From assembly GCA_015065645.1 (NCBI GenBank), contig SVPW01000020.1, positions 1 through 38,338 on the forward strand: a DNA stretch of 38,338 nucleotides, read 5' to 3'. A model generated the notes under the pieces. That model did not search any database. It saw only the letters and a program-made list of their open reading frames with translations, and was not told where the DNA came from. Position numbers and translations under genes: made by a program. The DNA is from Oscillospiraceae bacterium. Lineage in GTDB: Bacteria; Bacillota; Clostridia; Oscillospirales; Acutalibacteraceae. Shown here in pieces: positions 23,810-32,697 of the stretch (its first letter is position 1; each line of letters starts with the position of its first letter).

Positions 23810-23965
23810 TCAAATTTTTTTACCCTTTAAAATATCTATACATTTTTGATAGGTTAAAACCTGCCCCTTTTTGTTTATAAGCTGCATAAGATTGATTTTT
23901 TCTTCAATGTCAGCATACAACGAACGGGAAACGCCTTTTCTTATATAGCCCTTAAAATCATCCAT
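23810..23965 (-). CDS. 51-residue protein in the palindrome regulon
   Basis: ATG at 23965 nine bases after GGAGG, stop at 23810. The sequence starts MDDFKGYIRKGVSRSLYADI and continues as amphipathic helix (EEKINLMQLINKKGQVLTYQ) to a basic end (DILKGKK). No family recognised. It sits between its own terminator and that of the upstream operon, with a private promoter carrying the same palindrome as the chaperone-protease operon, so it is probably part of that regulon: a small adaptor or regulator is possible. Confidence 0.7.
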   Translation of the reverse strand: MDDFKGYIRKGVSRSLYADIEEKINLMQLINKKGQVLTYQKCIDILKGKKI

Positions 23966-23991
23966 TTTTTAAAACCTCCGTTTATTCTTTG

Positions 23992-24039
23992 ATTATATTA
24001 TACTACAATTATTTTTAATTTTTTCTGTTATAAACAGAA
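23992..24039 (-). promoter_or_regulatory. Regulon palindrome and -10 for the 51-residue gene
   Basis: Palindrome TTCTGTTATAAACAGAA at 24023-24039. On the minus strand TATAAT boxes follow at 23997-24002 (20-bp gap) and 23992-23997 (25-bp gap). No TTGACA-like -35 is present, so the palindrome probably serves an activator or an operator at the -35 position. Confidence 0.65.
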
Positions 24040-24044
24040 GTTTT

Positions 24045-24078
24045 AAAAAAAGAACTTCAATATGAAGTTCTTTTTTTG
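24045..24078. terminator. Terminator of the chaperone-protease operon
   Basis: AGAACTTCA (24051-24059) pairs with TGAAGTTCT (24063-24071), with A7/T7 flanks; it works in both directions. It lies eight bases past the stop at 24086. Confidence 0.9.
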
Positions 24079-24085
24079 TTCAGTA

Positions 24086-24484
24086 TTATTCTTCAATATC
24101 CTCGGTTTCATCCACCGAAATAACCTCAGGCTCTGCACCCATTCCATTTAAAATCTCAAGCATTTCCTGCTTTGTTTCATCGCTGATAACCCTTTCATTG
24201 GTCTGCTTTAACAAAATATACTTTGCGTAATCGGGCTCTGTCATCAACCAATCTATTATAATAAACGCATTTGCAGGCTTATAGCCACATTCGTTTATAA
24301 GAAATTCAACCGTTACATCCTCAACCTTTTCTGTGGGAAGCTCACCGGTGAAAAGCCACTTAATAAACCAACGCTTGGTTTTGGGCTGCATTCCCTTAAC
24401 ACCCTTAAATAAAATCGCTATATCGCTATCTGCATAGCCATTTTTCTTAAAGAAATTTTTAAATTCACTAAATGTAATTTTCAT
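24086..24484 (-). CDS. Acidic helical partner protein, copy 2
   Basis: 132 residues: ITFSEFKNFFKKNGYADSD start, a central KTKRWFIKWLFTGELPTEK segment and an acidic tail (VDETEDIEE). It differs from the copy at 25160-25561 at about 6 of 132 positions plus a missing final Lys. Probably all helical and cytoplasmic; no family recognised. It follows its zincin partner by two bases, so the two are translationally coupled and may act as a complex (inhibitor, adaptor or substrate receptor). Confidence 0.8.
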   Translation of the reverse strand: MKITFSEFKNFFKKNGYADSDIAILFKGVKGMQPKTKRWFIKWLFTGELPTEKVEDVTVEFLINECGYKPANAFIIIDWLMTEPDYAKYILLKQTNERVISDETKQEMLEILNGMGAEPEVISVDETEDIEE

Positions 24485-24486
24485 AA

Positions 24487-25128
24487 TTAATTAATTCCCT
24501 CCAAAGCAGCATTTGCAAATGTTGTTGCATCCGCTTCCACAGGCTGATTTGCATAACCACGCATATCTACCGATGGACTGATATAGTTTCTAAAGTTATT
24601 TGCCCATTTAGCTCTGGTTTTTTCATCAACATTCCAGAAACCGCTTTCCTTAGTAGCCTTATGCTGAACAGCGTGCCTGAGCTCATGAACGATTGTATTG
24701 ATAGCTTCTTTGATAAAGAATGCAAAGTTTTCATCATTCTTCTCAAACATAAGATATTTAATGTTAAATTCCAAGGTTTTAGTTTCAAAATTATAAAAAC
24801 CGCAAGAATTTATATGTTCTGCATTAATATCAACCTCAAGCTCAACACCGTAAAGCTTTGCCAATTCTTCAGCAAATTCGGTAAGCTCTGCAACCCTTTC
24901 TTTTTTGGGTATTTCACGAAAATGGTCAACTACATTATCGCCAAACTTTTCTTTTATAAAATTCTGTGTTTCTTTGATTTTTTCCTTATCGGTATCGCTC
25001 ATAGGAGCGCTTATTGCCTGCTGGGGCGGATTTTGAGCCGGAGCATTGCCCCATACACCAAAAAGATTACAAACCGCCCATCTTATAAACATTATTCCCG
25101 CTACGCCTAATAAAAGTGTTCCAATCAT
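24487..25128 (-). CDS. Membrane-anchored HExxH zincin, copy 2
   Basis: 213 residues, ATG at 25128 after GAGGTG. N-terminal membrane anchor (TLLLGVAGIMFIRWAV, 4-19), a Pro/Gln/Ala linker (28-42), then a domain ending in the zinc motif HELRH (148-152) and a downstream YANQPVEADATTFAN with Glu198 as likely third ligand. HExRHxxQ with a QPxExDAxxFA tail is a minimal zincin metallopeptidase layout, otherwise poorly characterised. The catalytic part is nearly identical to copy 1 (25564-26211), but the first about 40 residues are unrelated. Confidence 0.8.
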   Translation of the reverse strand: MIGTLLLGVAGIMFIRWAVCNLFGVWGNAPAQNPPQQAISAPMSDTDKEKIKETQNFIKEKFGDNVVDHFREIPKKERVAELTEFAEELAKLYGVELEVDINAEHINSCGFYNFETKTLEFNIKYLMFEKNDENFAFFIKEAINTIVHELRHAVQHKATKESGFWNVDEKTRAKWANNFRNYISPSVDMRGYANQPVEADATTFANAALEGIN

Positions 25129-25159
25129 TTTTTGTCACCTCAAAAATTTTTTAAAAATA

Positions 25160-25561
25160 TTATTTTTCTTCAATATCCTCGGTCTCGTCCACCGTAATAA
25201 CCTCAGGTTCTGCACCCATTCCATTTAAAATCTCAAGCATTTCCTGCTTTGTTTCATCGCTGATAACCCTTTCATTGGTCTGCTTTAACAAAATATACTT
25301 TGCGTAATCAGGCTCTGTCATCAACCAATCTATTATAATAAACGCATTTACCGGCTTATAGCCACATTCGTTTATTAAATATTCAACCGTTACTTCCTCA
25401 ACCTTTTCTGTGGGAAGCTCACCGGTGAAAAACCACTTAATAAGCCAGCGCTTGGTTTTGGGTTGCATTCCCTTAACACCCTTAAATAAAATCGCTATAT
25501 CGCTATCGGCGTAGCCATTTTTCTTAAAGAAATTCTTAAATTCACTAAATGTAATTTTCAT
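25160..25561 (-). CDS. Acidic helical partner protein, copy 1
   Basis: 133 residues, about 95% identical to the protein at 24086-24484; differences are conservative (F/L, D/E, F/Y, A/V, S/T). ATG at 25561 lies two bases after the zincin stop, with the ribosome site (GAGGGGG) inside the zincin gene. Function unknown; strict pairing with the zincin in both copies argues for a physical or regulatory link. Confidence 0.8.
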   Translation of the reverse strand: MKITFSEFKNFFKKNGYADSDIAILFKGVKGMQPKTKRWLIKWFFTGELPTEKVEEVTVEYLINECGYKPVNAFIIIDWLMTEPDYAKYILLKQTNERVISDETKQEMLEILNGMGAEPEVITVDETEDIEEK

Positions 25562-25563
25562 AA

Positions 25564-26211
25564 TTAATTAACCCCCTCTAAAGCAGCATTTGCGAATGTT
25601 GTTGCATCCGATTCAACCGGTTGATTTGCATAACCACGCATATCAACAGAAGGTTTGATATAATTATTAAAGTTATTTGCCCATTTTGTTCTGGTTTCTT
25701 CATCAACATTCCAGAAACCGCTTTCCTTGATAGCCTTATGTTGAACGGCATGCCTGAGCTCGTGAACGATTGTATTAATAGTTTCTTTGATAAAGAATGC
25801 AAAGTTTTCATCGTCCTTTTCAAACATAAGATATTTAATGTTAAATTCCAAGGTTTTAGTTTCAAAATTATAAAAACCGCAAGAATTCAAATGCTCCGCA
25901 TTAATATCAACATTAATTTCAACACCGTAAAGCTTTGCCAACTCTTCGGCAAATTCGGTAAGCTCTGCAACTCTTTCTTTTTTTGGCAATTCACGGAAAT
26001 GGTCAACAGCACTTTCGCCAAACTTTTCTTTTATAAGATCCTGTGTCTCTTTGATTTTTTCCTTATCTGTATCACTCATCGGTGCTGTAACAGCCTCAGG
26101 CGGTGCGTTTTTATTTTTCCTTTCCTTCCACTTTTCAATCAGTTTAATAACCGCCCATTTAATACCTTTATACAAATTATACAGTACATATCCAGCTAAT
26201 GCATTGCTCAT
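25564..26211 (-). CDS. Membrane-anchored HExxH zincin, copy 1
   Basis: 215 residues from ATG at 26211 (GAGG ribosome site; the in-frame GTG at 26220 overlaps it). The N-terminus MSNALAGYVLYNLYKGIKWAV, then a basic KLIEKWKERKNKN segment, differs fully from copy 2, but from APMSDTDKEKIKETQ onward the two match closely. The zinc motif HELRH and the YANQPVESDATTFAN tail are intact. The anchor is weaker and more basic than in copy 2, so the two proteases may sit at different membrane sites or partners. It has its own palindrome-bearing promoter. Confidence 0.8.
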   Translation of the reverse strand: MSNALAGYVLYNLYKGIKWAVIKLIEKWKERKNKNAPPEAVTAPMSDTDKEKIKETQDLIKEKFGESAVDHFRELPKKERVAELTEFAEELAKLYGVEINVDINAEHLNSCGFYNFETKTLEFNIKYLMFEKDDENFAFFIKETINTIVHELRHAVQHKAIKESGFWNVDEETRTKWANNFNNYIKPSVDMRGYANQPVESDATTFANAALEGVN

Positions 26212-26256
26212 TTTTGCCACCTCATAATTTTTTGTTTTTTGTTTTTCTTTATCCTT

Positions 26257-26299
26257 ATTATAATTTATATAGGAATAAAATGTTCTGTTTAAAACAGAA
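26257..26299 (-). promoter_or_regulatory. Regulon palindrome and -10 for zincin genes
   Basis: Palindrome TTCTGTTTAAAACAGAA at 26283-26299, 20-bp gap, then TATAAT (26257-26262) on the minus strand. It gives the zincin modules a promoter separate from the upstream ATPase genes. No -35 consensus. Confidence 0.7.
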
Positions 26300-26313
26300 G
26301 TTTTTAAAAAACT

Positions 26314-28218
26314 TTACCGCCTTATAAGCTGGTCACGTTCAAATCTTTCAACCTGAATTGCCAAGGAATTTATCCTTTCCCTTAAAAGCTTATAAACAGC
26401 TATATCATAAGGATGCACAAGGGATTTATTGTTATCCTGCAAAAGCTCACTTTTACGTAGCTTAAAGTTATGCTCAGCAAGCTCCTCCGGCTCCATAGCA
26501 GCGGTGCTTTTGCGTTTCAAACGCTCATATTCCTCAAGATTTTCCATACAGTAATCTTCTGTACGGAAAAGAACATCATCCGCTGTGGGAGCAAAGCCTT
26601 TTCTCAACATTCTGCAATAGCTTATTGCAATGCTATCAACATTTTCCTCACCGTCACCATATACAGTACAGGTTTCTGCCGATTTAATCAAAGCCTTTTT
26701 CCACATATCCCCTGTAATATAATCCTCATTAATAAGTGAACGCAATGCCACATTAACAATTTTAATTATATCCGAACCTATTACAATACGGGGCTTTCCG
26801 TTTTTAACAAACTTAGAATTTATAACCTCTAAAAACAGTTTTTGAGAGAAACAATCCTCTGAAAAACAATTAATTTCATCAACTGATTTTTCACGTGACT
26901 TTGCAATATTAGCCTTAGCACGCTGCAATGAAACCTTAAAAATATCGGCACATTCATTAGCGGTTGGAAGATAAACCGCATATAGTGCATCAAATCTTCC
27001 GCTTCTGAAAAATTCCTTAGGAAGACCGCCAATATTATTTGCGGTTGCAAAAATGAAGCACGGCTTTTGGTTATCCTGCATCCAACCAAGCATATAACCA
27101 AACATTCTTTTGAATGAAGATGAATCGCCGTCATTACCGCTTCCGCTAAAGCCTTTTTCGATTTCATCTATCCAAAGTACGCAGGGTGACATTGTTTCAG
27201 CGGTTTTTAAAGCAACCCTCATTTTACGCTCAGATTCACCCTGGTATTTATCCATAAGGCTACCCATATCCATTTTAAGAAGCGGCAAATTCAAAACCTG
27301 CGCTGTAAATTTTGCGGCTTCACTTTTTCCGCAACCTGGGATTCCGCAAAGCAAAACACCCTTAGGAGGCGGTGTGCCGGTTTTTCTTTTCAGTTTATTT
27401 GAATTATTAAGTGCATCATCCTGAGCCTCAAGCCATGCCTTAAACTTTTTCATACCGCCGATATTACCGGTTATATTACACTGCTCAAGAATTCCACCCT
27501 GCATTTTTTGCTTTTTGCGATCCCTGATGATTTTTTCAACAGCCTTATCATTCTCAAGAGAAACAGTGGCGTTGATTCTTTGCATGGTTTTTGATATTTC
27601 CTCTGTTGAGAAACCAAGAAAAGCAGTTGATATAGCCGAAAGGTAATCAGGATTTTCTGTTAAACAGCTTGCCGCCCCCGATTCCTTTAAAACAATATTT
27701 CGTATTTCCTCTTCTTCAGGAAGATCAATCTCCACAAACTCGGTATAGGTTTGCAAAAAAGGTGAAATTTGAACATCGGAAGAATAGAGCAAAACAGCAC
27801 TGTTTTGCAAAATTTCGTATTTAGGATGCGACTCATCCTCATGGTCCACAACATATTTTTCAAGCTTTGAAAAAATGGCATTTAATTCATTTCTACCATT
27901 AACATCATCAAAACCCGCAATCTTATATACCCAAAGATGCGGATAATCAATCATCTCATACTCCGGCAGTGAATTAAATTTAATATTTTTGGCATCTTTA
28001 AGTCTTTTCCCTGCCTTCATCCCCTCAACCAAGGGTCTGCCTTCGTACTGTCTTCCACCGGAAGAACCGCATACAGGCACAACCAATGGAGTATCAGTAT
28101 TTTCAATAATACTTTTGATTAAAATATCAGAATCGCTTTTTATGTATATAATAGGTATTCCGCCAAGCAGTGCCGAACGGCACTGCTTGAGAATTTTACT
28201 GCTTACGCTCTCTGCCAT
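26314..28218 (-). CDS. Ycf46-like AAA+ ATPase
   Basis: 634 residues. The N-terminal about 240 residues resemble the degenerate N-half of Ycf46-type ATPases (LLGGIPIIYIKSDSD). The AAA+ core follows: Walker A GIPGCGKS (292-299), pore-loop-like MDKYQGESERKMR, Walker B VLWIDE (347-352; CVLWIDEIEKGF is very Ycf46-like), sensor 1 in ATANN (391-395) and arginine finger in FRSGRFD (404-410). A helical C-terminus with repeated E/K-rich segments (about 540-634) could bind partners. Probably a cytoplasmic unfoldase/remodeller. ATG at 28218 follows GAGGG, ten bases after the Hsp70-like gene. Confidence 0.85.
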   Translation of the reverse strand: MAESVSSKILKQCRSALLGGIPIIYIKSDSDILIKSIIENTDTPLVVPVCGSSGGRQYEGRPLVEGMKAGKRLKDAKNIKFNSLPEYEMIDYPHLWVYKIAGFDDVNGRNELNAIFSKLEKYVVDHEDESHPKYEILQNSAVLLYSSDVQISPFLQTYTEFVEIDLPEEEEIRNIVLKESGAASCLTENPDYLSAISTAFLGFSTEEISKTMQRINATVSLENDKAVEKIIRDRKKQKMQGGILEQCNITGNIGGMKKFKAWLEAQDDALNNSNKLKRKTGTPPPKGVLLCGIPGCGKSEAAKFTAQVLNLPLLKMDMGSLMDKYQGESERKMRVALKTAETMSPCVLWIDEIEKGFSGSGNDGDSSSFKRMFGYMLGWMQDNQKPCFIFATANNIGGLPKEFFRSGRFDALYAVYLPTANECADIFKVSLQRAKANIAKSREKSVDEINCFSEDCFSQKLFLEVINSKFVKNGKPRIVIGSDIIKIVNVALRSLINEDYITGDMWKKALIKSAETCTVYGDGEENVDSIAISYCRMLRKGFAPTADDVLFRTEDYCMENLEEYERLKRKSTAAMEPEELAEHNFKLRKSELLQDNNKSLVHPYDIAVYKLLRERINSLAIQVERFERDQLIRR

Positions 28219-28228
28219 TTTTCATCCC

Positions 28229-30304
28229 TCACAAATCAAAACGTTTAAGCATAACAATTTCAAACGCTCTGTCTACCGTACTTGTGATTATCTCTTTATA
28301 AGCATTTGACTGAGATTTAAAATCTTCCACAAAAGGAACCATCATTTCTGCCTTATTTTTATTCATTTCATTTTCTATTGAATTTTTCACAGATTGACGA
28401 ATTCTTCTGCTTCTGGGCTTTTTCAAATCGGTATCCTTTAAAGAGGAACCAATCGTGTTAGCCGCAAACCACGCAACAAGAAGTGAAACACCAAAGGTTT
28501 CAGGAATCAAAATAACACCTATAACATAGGCTACAATCTTTGTAACCATAGCAGTTATCTTCTTGGGCAGTGATGAAAGGTCAATACCGGAAATCATTTT
28601 ATCAACATCAATACCCTTATAGTTTATCGAACCGGACTGTAATGACTGCCATACATCATTGGGGATTGCAACCTCACGGGCAACCTCCTCTGAATAAAGA
28701 TTTTTAACCTCTTCATTAACAGCCTTTACTATTTTTTGTGAAAGATCATTTTTCCACTTTTTAATTTCACTCTCACACATTTTTTGGGTAATCGTTCCAA
28801 TTTCATTATTATCAACACGGGTTTGTATGTGCTGTAACAAGGTTTCAACAGTAAGGGTATCACCCGAAGCATCTGCCCAAAGCGTTGTTTCTTCAACAAC
28901 AAGCTTTTTAACATTTTCAAATACAATGTCAGAAAGTTTGCCCTGCAAGGTTTCAATACTGCAGGATTTCAATCCCTCAATCTTTTTCACAACGTTATCG
29001 CAACAACGCTCCACATTGTAATCGGAAACGGCTATCCAAGCAAGTCCGTTTGATACTGTATGAGAGGGATTATCCTCAATAATTATCTGCTTATCGGGGA
29101 AAACCTCTTTACAAATTTCAGAGATATAGCCCATTTTACTTGCGCCACCGGTAAGAACCACGGTTTCAAGTGTGCAAGCTCTTTCCTCAGATACATCGGA
29201 TCCTGTATAATGCAAATATGTACTGCTTTCTATAATGCGCTTAGCTTCCTCAAAAAACTCACGGCACAAATCCTGCCAGCTGCCTGACTTTGGTGTTTTA
29301 CTGTCACAGGTGATATTAATTGCATTTTTCTTGGTAACATCGGTCATATACTCATCGTCAACGGTGATAGGAGTTTTAAGTCTCTTATTATCCTCATCCC
29401 GTTCAAAGGTACAGATAATATCGTGACCGTAAGGACCGAAAATACCGTTATAATATTCCTCTTTGGCGGATCTTAAATTATCCTCAATATCTGCAAATGA
29501 GGTTGCCTTAAAGCCAAATTCACCAAACATTTCGGTAGCCTGTCTATAGGCGTTTATTGTCATTTCCCTTTCAATAGCAGATGCGCCCAATGTCCAAGAA
29601 AATTCCATAAGCTTTCTGCCCAAAAGCATGTATGTAAAGTCCGCAGTTGAAGAACCAAAGTCAAAAACAGCGGCACCGTTAAGTGCAGAAACCTTACCCT
29701 TACCGTTTTCAATGGTGCTGAACATTGCAGCTCTGGATTCAGGAATAATTATAACATCATGAACACCAACGGCATTTTTGATTAAAGATGCATATTCATT
29801 CTTTGCTTCATCACTTGTCCAATCCTGAGTGGTAGGGCATCCGATAAGCAAATCAACATTGTTTCTTTCAGCCTCACTTAAATCGCCTACATTATACTTA
29901 AAAGCATTTTCAAGCAAAGCAAAAACATAACACGCCATTAACATTCCGTGTGTTATGCCGTTTTCCTTTGCAGCATCAGAATTGCCGTATTGTGTATCAA
30001 AAAGCTTTGGAGGCGCCTTAAAATAACAGAATTTTTCACCATCCACAACATAGGCAGGCAGCTTATTACCTATCATTATTTCTCCCAAGCTTTTTAAAAG
30101 CTCATAACCGGGACGGTTATTGCCCTTTAAAATAGCCATCTGGTCATTTGTAAGAATAAGCTGTGAAGAAATAATCTGGTCCTTGGTATTTTGAGCAACC
30201 AAACGCCTTACTTCATATCTCATATTTTGAATATCGGCAACCACCGGACAAGCAAGTGATACATCGCAATGCCCAAAATCTATTCCAATTACTTTTCTGT
30301 TCAT
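28229..30304 (-). CDS. Hsp70-like ATPase with C-terminal membrane segments
   Basis: 691 residues. The actin/Hsp70 ATPase fold is clear: phosphate-1 VIGIDFGHCDVSLA (5-18), phosphate-2 VFDFGSSTADF (213-223) and adenosine motif VVLTGGASKMGYI (382-394). There is no DnaK-type substrate domain; instead a long helical region (430-575), a hydrophobic stretch (about 583-618: VAYVIGVILIPETFGVSLLVAWFAANTIG) and a basic helical tail. It is therefore probably membrane-attached with the ATPase inside. The annotation as plain DnaK would be wrong. ATG at 30304 follows GGGGG; 10 bp before the AAA+ gene. Confidence 0.82.
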   Translation of the reverse strand: MNRKVIGIDFGHCDVSLACPVVADIQNMRYEVRRLVAQNTKDQIISSQLILTNDQMAILKGNNRPGYELLKSLGEIMIGNKLPAYVVDGEKFCYFKAPPKLFDTQYGNSDAAKENGITHGMLMACYVFALLENAFKYNVGDLSEAERNNVDLLIGCPTTQDWTSDEAKNEYASLIKNAVGVHDVIIIPESRAAMFSTIENGKGKVSALNGAAVFDFGSSTADFTYMLLGRKLMEFSWTLGASAIEREMTINAYRQATEMFGEFGFKATSFADIEDNLRSAKEEYYNGIFGPYGHDIICTFERDEDNKRLKTPITVDDEYMTDVTKKNAINITCDSKTPKSGSWQDLCREFFEEAKRIIESSTYLHYTGSDVSEERACTLETVVLTGGASKMGYISEICKEVFPDKQIIIEDNPSHTVSNGLAWIAVSDYNVERCCDNVVKKIEGLKSCSIETLQGKLSDIVFENVKKLVVEETTLWADASGDTLTVETLLQHIQTRVDNNEIGTITQKMCESEIKKWKNDLSQKIVKAVNEEVKNLYSEEVAREVAIPNDVWQSLQSGSINYKGIDVDKMISGIDLSSLPKKITAMVTKIVAYVIGVILIPETFGVSLLVAWFAANTIGSSLKDTDLKKPRSRRIRQSVKNSIENEMNKNKAEMMVPFVEDFKSQSNAYKEIITSTVDRAFEIVMLKRFDL

Positions 30305-30334
30305 TTAATTATACCCCCGAATCCGATACATTTT

Positions 30335-31264
30335 TTATTCTATATCGAATTTTTTTAATATTTCTGTATTGATTTTTTCCATAGCACCAATGTAAAAACC
30401 TTTAATTTCAGCCGCAGTCATGGTGCTTATGGGATTATTTTGGTTTTTATAGTCAAATGCCGATACCCACTGTGGTGTAAGCAATCGCTTTAAAACCTCA
30501 TAAAGCAGTTTACCTTTTTCAATGTTTTTACGCATTGCCGCAGCTTTTTCTTCATACATTTCAAGTAATTTTTGAAGAGATAAAATATCATCAAATTCTG
30601 CATTTCGTTTAGAAGCCTTTGACTCCAAAATATCCAAAAACTCAGCCGCACTTAATATTTGAGTGCAATCGCTTGGATTTATCGGCAAATCATTATTAAG
30701 CTTTTCTAAAAGCAGCTTTGCATCATTAAAGGCTTGCGGTAAATCCTTTATTGTTGCCACCGACTGACATTCGTTTTTAATAAATGCACAAACATTGCTT
30801 TTATTGCACAAAATTTCTTTCTTTTCAGCCTGAGATGCCGCTTCATAGCTTTCAAAAAGCTTATTCAGATAAACATTAAGGAAAAACACATAATTGTTAT
30901 ATCCCATAATTGCGGTGGTTTCAGGATCATCATCCGAAGATATTTCTTCGGCAAATTTATTTATCTTTTTTAAATAGTCGGCTATTTTTCCCTGACGGTA
31001 ATAAGCCGAAATAACAATATCTGCCAAATCGTTTTCAGCCTGTAATTTAACTGTTTCAGCCCACTTAAAAAAACAATCTTTAACTAATTCCTGTGCGGCT
31101 GTTTCACCTGAAAAGCTTAAAAACGAATCAATTTGCTTTATTCTATGCTTAACCATTCTTACAGATATAACATTTCGTGTGCCGGGATTGGTTGGCGCAA
31201 TATGAGTTTTAACGCCATCTGTCAGATTGGTCAAAAAATCTTTTATATCCTCTTTTATATCCAT
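30335..31264 (-). CDS. All-helical hypothetical protein of the operon
   Basis: 309 residues, no signal peptide or membrane helix. It appears to be long amphipathic helices throughout (ELVKDCFFKWAETVKLQAEND, KLLEMYEEKAAAMRKNIEKG). Cysteines are scattered. No family recognised. It lies 30 bp upstream of the Hsp70-like gene; co-chaperone or scaffold is possible from context only. Confidence 0.75.
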   Translation of the reverse strand: MDIKEDIKDFLTNLTDGVKTHIAPTNPGTRNVISVRMVKHRIKQIDSFLSFSGETAAQELVKDCFFKWAETVKLQAENDLADIVISAYYRQGKIADYLKKINKFAEEISSDDDPETTAIMGYNNYVFFLNVYLNKLFESYEAASQAEKKEILCNKSNVCAFIKNECQSVATIKDLPQAFNDAKLLLEKLNNDLPINPSDCTQILSAAEFLDILESKASKRNAEFDDILSLQKLLEMYEEKAAAMRKNIEKGKLLYEVLKRLLTPQWVSAFDYKNQNNPISTMTAAEIKGFYIGAMEKINTEILKKFDIE

Positions 31265-31282
31265 TAAAATACCCCATTTATC

Positions 31283-32668
31283 TCATATTAAAGTAAAAAT
31301 TCCCTCTTTGGGTTTTATAGTAAAGTTTTTGCCAGCACCGTTAAAATATACCTTTTCAAAACCCTTTTCGTCTATTAATGCCAAAGATTTTTGGGTATCA
31401 GATAATGCATATTGCATATAAGCATCCTTTGATTTTGGCTGTTTTAAGGAGCTGCCGAAGTATTTATCCAAAGATACAACCGCCGCTTCCGCTTTTCCGC
31501 CCTTTTCAAAGATAACCTTTCCATCTTGGGTTAATATTACATACCCATTATCAGTAACCTTAACCTCAACCACAGGTTTATTGATCATATCCAGCTTTAG
31601 CTTTGTCATATAATCCTCTGCCGGTTTATAAAAGTTACTGATTATCCTGCCGTTTTGAACAAGAAGAAATCCTTGCTCTTTGGAACCTGCAGAAAAACAA
31701 GCAATATTTTCAAAATTAAGAACCCACTCCTGCGAATCCTTTGAAAGTACCTTAATATCAGAAACTGCATTTCTCCGTTTAATAAGGCACAAATCATCAC
31801 TAAGGCTGATACCGGGCAGAATTTTAACAATTTTACCGGATACAACATTGCAATAACATGACTCACCGGGTTTTAAGGATAATGTTTGCACAAGTGATTC
31901 ATCTTCATCGCTGTACAACTCAATATTAACGGTGTAATAGCTGTTTGCACAAGCACCTGCTTCAATTTTCACGGTGGATATTTCACCGCCGTTTTCCAAA
32001 GCATTACCGCCGTAATACCAAAACTTATACGGCGTTTTGCTTGCCTTTAGCGGAGCGTTCTTTTCATAAGGAAACAAAGAAATTTCGTTATTAATTCCCT
32101 CTTCTTTAACCTGCTCTATACGATTTTCCTTAAAGGATTGTTTGGTTGCATCAACCTCTGACAATTCACAAATTGCCAGTAAAACGAGAACTTTTAGCAA
32201 GCTTTCCGGTGTTTTATCAAGAGATACGGATTTTGAAATAAATGCGATTTTTTCATCTATACGAGCCACTTCCAGCTCCTCATTTATTTCACTCATCACC
32301 TTACCGAGCTTCTCATTGATAGAAGCCCATTTTTCCTTATAATCGTATGTTCTGTCAATGCCAACAACCTCATCGGCCTTTTGCTCTAAAAAGAAATTTA
32401 AACCTTCTTTAACACTTTTGCATTTTTGGGGAAAGGTACGGCATTTAATTATGCCGTACCAAAATTCCTTACTTATATATTCAGCCGGTTTTTTAATCTT
32501 TTCACCGTCAAAGTCTACCGCAAACTGTAAAACAAGCGGCACACAATGAACAAGAGCAAAGGTTTCAAATGCCGGTAATTGAGCATAAACATCTAAAGGA
32601 GAAAAGTTTTTTTGCAAATCCACAAAATTCAAAATTGATACATCGTTAAGCTTTAATATTTTCCTCAT
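31283..32668 (-). CDS. Helical/beta two-part hypothetical protein
   Basis: 461 residues. The N-half (1-200) is helical. The C-half (about 215-461) is made of short beta strands with turn motifs (VQTLSLKPGESCYCNVVSG, GFLLVQNGRII, GYVILTQDGKVIFEKGGK, SLALIDEKGFEKVYF), like a propeller or beta-sandwich sensor/binding region. No membrane helix. No family recognised. Spacing to its neighbours is 29 and 18 bp, within one operon. Confidence 0.75.
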   Translation of the reverse strand: MRKILKLNDVSILNFVDLQKNFSPLDVYAQLPAFETFALVHCVPLVLQFAVDFDGEKIKKPAEYISKEFWYGIIKCRTFPQKCKSVKEGLNFFLEQKADEVVGIDRTYDYKEKWASINEKLGKVMSEINEELEVARIDEKIAFISKSVSLDKTPESLLKVLVLLAICELSEVDATKQSFKENRIEQVKEEGINNEISLFPYEKNAPLKASKTPYKFWYYGGNALENGGEISTVKIEAGACANSYYTVNIELYSDEDESLVQTLSLKPGESCYCNVVSGKIVKILPGISLSDDLCLIKRRNAVSDIKVLSKDSQEWVLNFENIACFSAGSKEQGFLLVQNGRIISNFYKPAEDYMTKLKLDMINKPVVEVKVTDNGYVILTQDGKVIFEKGGKAEAAVVSLDKYFGSSLKQPKSKDAYMQYALSDTQKSLALIDEKGFEKVYFNGAGKNFTIKPKEGIFTLI

Positions 32669-32697
32669 TTAAAAGTATACTCCGTTTCTGTATTTAT

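Larger units (their letters stand above)
24086..26211 (-). repeat. Tandem duplication of zincin plus partner module
   Basis: Two head-to-tail units of about 1.05 kb (25160-26211 and 24086-25128), each zincin then acidic protein. Identity is very high over the partner genes and catalytic domains and drops sharply in the first about 40 codons of each zincin. A 31-bp gap separates the units. Recent duplication followed by, or coupled to, exchange of the anchor region fits best. Confidence 0.9.

Noticed and set aside
28229-30304. Plain DnaK chaperone
   Set aside because: There is no substrate-binding beta-sandwich or DnaK tail, it has membrane segments, and no dnaJ or grpE lies nearby.
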